A stretch of DNA of 9,374 nt from positions 1 through 9,374 of the forward strand of contig CAMPKJ010000195.1 in the NCBI GenBank assembly GCA_946887105.1, read 5' to 3'. Under the pieces are notes generated by a model. The model made no database searches. It was not told the origin of the DNA and saw only the letters and a list, made by a program, of their open reading frames with translations. The position numbers and the translations under genes were made by a program. The stretch's first letter is position 1, and every line of letters begins with the position of its first letter. Below, in pieces: positions 6,560 through 9,374 of this stretch. The DNA is from an uncultured Acidobacteriota bacterium (GTDB taxonomy: Bacteria; Acidobacteriota; Thermoanaerobaculia; Gp7-AA8).

Positions 6560-6742
6560 ATGGACGTTCACGTCGGAGAGATGAACAGCACCGTGCGCGT
6601 GAGCGACAACGCGGGCCTGAGTCCCGAGGTGTTCGAGCGCATCGTGCAGGCGGTGCTCGCGCGGGCGAAGGACGAGATGGCGCGCGAAGAGCGCGTTGGT
6701 GCCGAGCGGAAAGTGCGCAGCAGCGCCGGAGGGGCGGAGTAG
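6560..6742 (+). CDS. small conserved eCIS protein (DUF5908-like, Pvc6/Afp6 position)
   Basis: 60-aa protein starting MDVHVGEMNSTVRVSDN, 8 nt after the tube 2 stop with AGGAAG just upstream and 3 nt before the LysM gene. An in-frame ATG at 6581 has a GGAGAG too close to it (0-2 nt), so 6560 is preferred. The N-terminus is polar; residues ~20-45 (SPEVFERIVQAVLARAKDEM) form an amphipathic helix, and the C-terminus is charged and probably disordered. A small gene of this size between the second tube and the LysM gene is the standard arrangement in eCIS clusters (Afp6/Pvc6, often annotated DUF5908). I assign it by position, size and the start-plus-helix pattern, not by a diagnostic motif. Its function is not established. 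Confidence 0.7.
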   Translation: MDVHVGEMNSTVRVSDNAGLSPEVFERIVQAVLARAKDEMAREERVGAERKVRSSAGGAE

Positions 6743-6745
6743 GCG

Positions 6746-7453
6746 ATGAGCATCCGTCCGAAAGCGAAGTTCCAGCGGCTCACGTCGAACCTCACCGGCG
6801 TCGCGTCGGAGATCGAGGTCTCGTACAACCCCACCGAGCTGACGTTCAGCAAGAGCGCGCAGATCGCCGAGATTCCGATCCCCGGTCTCGACAGTCCGAT
6901 CCTGCAGTTCGTGCGCGGGCAGGCCGAGACGCTCAACGTGGAGCTCTTCTTCGACTCCACCGATGACGGCATGGGTCCTACCGCCACGCCGGTCACCGAG
7001 AAGACGGACAAGTTTTATCAGCTGATCAAGATCGACCGCTCCACGCACGCGCCGCCGGTGTGCCGCTTCATCTGGGGCGATCAGGGATTCCCCGGCTCGA
7101 AGATGACCGGCACCTGGGCGAGCCAGAACCGGCAGAACGGCTTCCAGTGCATCGTCGACAGCGTCAAGCAGCGCTTCACGCTCTTCAACGAACAGGGACG
7201 CCCGCTGCGCGCGACGCTGAGCGTGACGCTGAAGGAATACCGCACCCTGGATCAACAAATCGCGGAGATCTTCCAGCAATCGCCCGATCACACGCACGCG
7301 CATGTCGTGCAGCGCGGCGACACGCTGGCGCGCATCGCCGCGGACCGCTACGGCAACGCCGGCGACTGGCGCGCCATCGCCGAACAGAACCGCATCGACG
7401 ATCCGCTGGAGCTGATCCCCGGAACGATCCTGGAGGTACCGCCTCTTCGCTGA
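6746..7453 (+). CDS. CIS tube / LysM-domain protein (Pvc7/Afp7-like tube initiator)
   Basis: 235-aa two-domain protein. Residues 1-~165 carry the contractile injection system tube-type N-terminal domain: KAKFQRLTSN, then EIEVSYNPTELTFSKSAQI, VRGQAETLNVELFFDSTDD, a long loop, and a final strand pair RFTLFNEQGRPLRATLSVTL. Residues ~186-235 are a LysM domain: HVVQRGDTLARIAADRYGNA, then WRAIAEQN, and PGTILEVPP. In Afp/PVC structures the homologue (Afp7/Pvc7) sits between the central spike and the tube, where its LysM domain contributes to the baseplate rather than necessarily binding peptidoglycan. ATG 6746 is 3 nt after the previous stop, with GGAG at 6736-6739. The hub gene follows after 10 nt. 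Confidence 0.95.
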   Translation: MSIRPKAKFQRLTSNLTGVASEIEVSYNPTELTFSKSAQIAEIPIPGLDSPILQFVRGQAETLNVELFFDSTDDGMGPTATPVTEKTDKFYQLIKIDRSTHAPPVCRFIWGDQGFPGSKMTGTWASQNRQNGFQCIVDSVKQRFTLFNEQGRPLRATLSVTLKEYRTLDQQIAEIFQQSPDHTHAHVVQRGDTLARIAADRYGNAGDWRAIAEQNRIDDPLELIPGTILEVPPLR

Positions 7454-7463
7454 GGCGCACGCC

Positions 7464-8594
7464 ATGTCACCGGTCCCGATTTATCGCGAAGGGGAGAACT
7501 TCTACGTCCCCCACTTCGAAGTGAAGATCGCGGGACATTTCCTGCCCAACGACGTACTGCGCGACGTTTCGCAGGTCACCTACAAGGACAACGTCAACGA
7601 GATCGACTCGTTCGATCTGGTGGTCAACAACTGGGACGCCGACCGCCAGACGTTCAAGTACGAGCCGACCGACAACGCCGATCTGTGGGACATCTTCGAT
7701 CCCGGCAAGGAGCTCGAGCTGTCGATGGGCTACGTCGGCAACGCGCCGCTGATGCTCAAGGGGCAGATCACCACGCTCGAGCCGAACTATCCGGAGAACG
7801 GCGTCCCCACCATCAACGTGCGCGGCCTGAACGTGCTGCACAAGTTCCGGAGCAAGCAGCACACGTGGTCGTGGGAGAAGAAGAAGGACAGCGACATCGC
7901 CGCGGAGATCGGAAAGCAGAAGGTCAGCGATGACAAGCCGGGCATCAACTTCCGCGTGAAGACGGATCCGAAGTCGCGCGCCGCCGAGGACGACGAGTTC
8001 GTGTTCATGAACAACCAGTTCGACATCGTCTTCCTGCTCGAACGCGCGCGGCGCCACAACTACTCGGTGTTCCTCGGCAAGGACGCGGAAGGGGAGTTCC
8101 TCAACTTCGGTCCTTCCGATCAGCCGCGGCAGCCGGAGTACGAGCTGGTGTGGGGCAAGTCGCTCACGTCCTTCCGGCCGACGCTCACCACCGCGAACCA
8201 GGTCTCGAAGGTGACGGTGAAAGGGTGGGATCGCCGCACCAGCAAGCCGATCTCGTTCACGGCCGAGTTTCCGAAGGACTGCAAGCTCAACGCGGACCAG
8301 ACCGCCGTAGCGCGCGCGGTCGGCGCATCCGAGGAAGTGATCACCACGCCGCCGGTGCGCACGAAGCAGGAGGCGGAGAAACGCGCCAAAGACGAGCTGT
8401 GCAACTTCCGCCGCAGCCTGATCAAAGGCAGCGGCGTGACGGTCGGACTGCCGAAGCTCCGTGCCGGCAACAACGTGAAGGTCGACCTCGGCGGCAGCCG
8501 CTTCGACGGCATGTACTTCGTCACCGCCACCACGCACACCATCGGCACCGCCGGCTACCGCACCAACTTCGAAGCACGACGCGAACAGAAGTAA
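7464..8594 (+). CDS. baseplate hub protein, phage late control D / gp27-like
   Basis: 376-aa hub protein of the phage late control D (GPD)/gp27/VgrG N-terminal family. Trimers form the hub between tube and spike. Visible features: YREGENFYVPHFEVKIAG at the N-terminus; TYKDNVNEIDSFDLVVNNWD (~35-54); DIFDPGKELELSMGYVGN with MLKGQITTLEPNYPENG (~78-115); the segment NVRGLNVLHKF; then FVFMNNQFDIVFLLERARR (~180-198), the usual helix before the second barrel; and a C-terminal beta region ending GMYFVTATTHTIGTAGYRTN. Its length is normal for a stand-alone hub. Unlike Pvc8/Afp8 it has no fused OB-fold or spike part; that part is encoded separately from 8903. A GAGG at 7452-7455 serves as a weak ribosome site for ATG 7464. 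Confidence 0.95.
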   Translation: MSPVPIYREGENFYVPHFEVKIAGHFLPNDVLRDVSQVTYKDNVNEIDSFDLVVNNWDADRQTFKYEPTDNADLWDIFDPGKELELSMGYVGNAPLMLKGQITTLEPNYPENGVPTINVRGLNVLHKFRSKQHTWSWEKKKDSDIAAEIGKQKVSDDKPGINFRVKTDPKSRAAEDDEFVFMNNQFDIVFLLERARRHNYSVFLGKDAEGEFLNFGPSDQPRQPEYELVWGKSLTSFRPTLTTANQVSKVTVKGWDRRTSKPISFTAEFPKDCKLNADQTAVARAVGASEEVITTPPVRTKQEAEKRAKDELCNFRRSLIKGSGVTVGLPKLRAGNNVKVDLGGSRFDGMYFVTATTHTIGTAGYRTNFEARREQK

Positions 8595-8598
8595 CGAC

Positions 8599-8605
8599 GG
8601 AGGAG
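8599..8605 (+). promoter_or_regulatory. Shine-Dalgarno for the 84-aa gene
   Basis: GGAGGAG begins 4 nt after the hub stop codon and lies 10 nt before ATG 8616. The spacing is slightly long but the match is strong, supporting the 84-aa frame as a translated gene rather than a gap. Confidence 0.55.
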
Positions 8606-8615
8606 AGAACGCGCG

Positions 8616-8870
8616 ATGGCAGTCCTGAAGCCCGGTTCGATCGACGATGACGGCAACTGGCTCGAGCCGGATGCGATGGCGGTCTACATGGAAGCCGCGC
8701 TGCCCGAGTCGCCCGATCCGGAGGACTCCGGCAGGGTCGGGCGCCGCCAGTTCCTGATCGCCATCTCCACCGGCGTCATCGACTACCTCCGCCTGCACCA
8801 GAACGACGCGTTCGAGACGCACACGAACTGCGGCGGCACGACTCATCACGGAACGCTGGAGATCAAGTGA
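8616..8870 (+). CDS. small conserved-looking protein between hub and spike genes, function unknown
   Basis: 84-aa protein that I do not recognise as a named family. Its frame follows a strong GGAGGAG, has the same third-position G/C bias as its neighbours, and fills a gap that would otherwise be about 310 nt. The N-terminal half is acidic (PGSIDDDGNWLEPDAMAVYM, then LPESPDPEDSGRVG). It is followed by a hydrophobic, probably helical segment at residues ~45-59 (RRQFLIAISTGVIDY) and a His/Cys/Thr/Gly-rich tail with HTNCGGTTHHG at ~70-80. Two to three His and one Cys within about ten residues could bind metal or simply form a tight turn. No signal peptide or membrane segment is convincing. Lying between hub and spike, it may be a hub-spike adaptor or assembly factor; this is inference from position only. 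Confidence 0.7.
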   Translation: MAVLKPGSIDDDGNWLEPDAMAVYMEAALPESPDPEDSGRVGRRQFLIAISTGVIDYLRLHQNDAFETHTNCGGTTHHGTLEIK

Positions 8871-8889
8871 GCGACATCAAGTAGCGCGA
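8862..8889 (+). repeat. imperfect tandem 14-nt duplication at the 3' end of the 84-aa gene
   Basis: Bases 8862-8875 (ATCAAGTGAGCGAC) are followed directly by 8876-8889 (ATCAAGTAGCGCGA). Both begin ATCAAG plus a stop triplet (TGA, then TAG), but they are 14 nt apart and so in different frames. The second copy fills part of the 32-nt gap before the spike gene. It looks like a small slippage duplication of the gene end. Confidence 0.45.
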
Positions 8890-8894
8890 GGGAG
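8889..8894 (+). promoter_or_regulatory. Shine-Dalgarno for the spike gene
   Basis: AGGGAG, followed by another GAG, lies 8 nt before ATG 8903 in the 32-nt gap. It fixes the start of the partial spike gene at MSQVNGVMVGTV. Confidence 0.6.
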
Positions 8895-8902
8895 AGACAC
8901 GA

Positions 8903-9374
8903 ATGTCACAGGTCAACGGAGTGATGGTCGGCACGGTGAAGGATGTGAGCGATCCGGCCGGCGAAGGGCGGGTGAAAGTGCACTTCCCGTGGATGGGCGG
9001 ACAGAGCGATTCGCAATGGGCGGCGGTCGCCTCGCCGATGGCCGGCGACGGACGCGGCGTGTTCTTCATGCCCGAGCTCGAGGACGAAGTGCTGGTGGCG
9101 TTCGATCACGGCGATCCGAACCAGCCGGTGGTGCTCGGCTTCATGTGGAGCGGCCGCGACAAGCCTCCATCGACGTCGACGCGCGAACGAATGATCAAGT
9201 CGAAGAACGGCCACGCCATCCGCTTTCTCGACTCCACTCCCACGGCCGGCGACAAGGGCGCGCTGATCATCGAGGACGCGCACGGCAACACGATCATCCT
9301 CTGCAACGGCAAGATCGTCATCAAGAGCACCGCCGTTCTCGAACTGCGCGCGCCCACCGTGACCATCAACGGGC
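8903..9374 (+). CDS. baseplate assembly protein V / gp5-VgrG-like spike protein, 3' truncated by window end
   Basis: 157 complete codons are visible with no stop; the gene runs off the window. The N-terminus MSQVNGVMVGTVKDVSDPAG starts the gp5 OB-fold, followed by GRVKVHFPWMGG, WAAVASPMAGDGRGVFFMPE (~40-59) and the family signature EDEVLVAFDHGDPNQPVVLG (~60-79). After a short linker, KSKNGHAIRFLDS (~99-111) begins the VgrG-type extension, then GALIIEDAHGNTIILCNGKI and ELRAPTVTING, short repeating strands typical of the start of the triple-stranded beta-helix spike. In gp5/VgrG proteins this trimeric spike sits under the hub and carries the tip (PAAR or gp5.4-like). With the hub gene upstream it makes up the two halves that are fused in Pvc8/Afp8. 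Whether it carries an enzymatic or cargo domain further on cannot be seen here. Confidence 0.93.
   Translation, partial: MSQVNGVMVGTVKDVSDPAGEGRVKVHFPWMGGQSDSQWAAVASPMAGDGRGVFFMPELEDEVLVAFDHGDPNQPVVLGFMWSGRDKPPSTSTRERMIKSKNGHAIRFLDSTPTAGDKGALIIEDAHGNTIILCNGKIVIKSTAVLELRAPTVTING

Noticed and set aside
6581..6583. An alternative in-frame ATG for the 60-aa gene.
   Set aside because: The adjacent GGAGAG is too close to serve it, and starting here would lose the N-terminal MDVHVGEM segment typical of such small eCIS proteins.
6311..7465. A 384-aa minus-strand open frame opposite tube 2, the small gene and the LysM gene.
   Set aside because: It is antisense to well-supported genes and has Arg/His/Leu-rich shadow composition with no recognisable motif.
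7467..8849. A 460-aa minus-strand open frame opposite the hub and the 84-aa gene.
   Set aside because: It is a shadow of the hub gene, with typical antisense composition (Arg, His, Val, Asp) and no domain pattern.
1..9374. A search by eye for tRNA, rRNA, CRISPR arrays, insertion sequences, attachment sites, promoters and terminators.
   Set aside because: Nothing convincing was seen. Genes are packed with gaps of at most 32 nt, no regularly spaced repeats or transposase motifs appear, and no stem-loop with a T-run lies between genes.

Overview
The window is a G+C-rich stretch (well above 60 % by eye, with strong G/C preference at third codon positions) in which every credible gene lies on the + strand, nearly end to end. 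It carries the structural core of a contractile, phage-tail-like injection system. The best fit is an extracellular contractile injection system (eCIS) of the Afp/PVC type: two sheaths, two gp19-like tubes, a LysM tube/baseplate protein, a gp27-like hub and a gp5-like spike, next to the end of a DUF4255 (Pvc16-type cap) gene. No capsid, portal, terminase, integrase or T6SS-specific gene is visible. Composition and GTG starts suggest a high-GC environmental bacterium (Acidobacteriota, Gemmatimonadota, Chloroflexota or Myxococcota would all fit), but nothing here fixes the phylum.

Layout: 1-154, 3' end of a DUF4255/Pvc16-like cap gene; 151-1170, a beta-rich protein with a carboxypeptidase-regulatory-like fold, overlapping the previous stop by ATGA; 1192-3243, sheath 1 (683 aa, GTG start); 3256-3696, tube 1 (146 aa); 3712-6024, sheath 2 (770 aa, GTG start) with an internal duplication and a proline-rich loop; 6024-6551, tube 2 (175 aa); 6560-6742, a 60-aa small protein in the Afp6/Pvc6 position; 6746-7453, CIS tube + LysM protein (235 aa); 7464-8594, gp27-like/late control D hub (376 aa); 8616-8870, an 84-aa protein of unknown family; 8903 to the window end, gp5/VgrG-like OB-fold spike protein (baseplate V), cut off by the window edge.

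Together these genes would build the sheathed tube (sheath 1 + tube 1), its baseplate-proximal layers (sheath 2 + tube 2, LysM protein) and the central hub and spike. Junctions run from a 1-4 nt overlap to 32 nt, so the whole window looks like one transcription unit with translational coupling. No promoter or terminator is visible and no gap reaches 300 bases. The remaining baseplate, tape-measure, ATPase, fibre and cargo genes expected of an eCIS would lie outside.

The least ordinary features are: a beta-rich insertion module that appears in three different proteins (the 339-aa protein and both sheaths) and is duplicated inside sheath 2; a proline-rich loop in sheath 2; a hub/spike encoded as two genes with an uncharacterised 84-aa gene between them; and the 339-aa protein, which is not part of the canonical Afp/PVC gene set.
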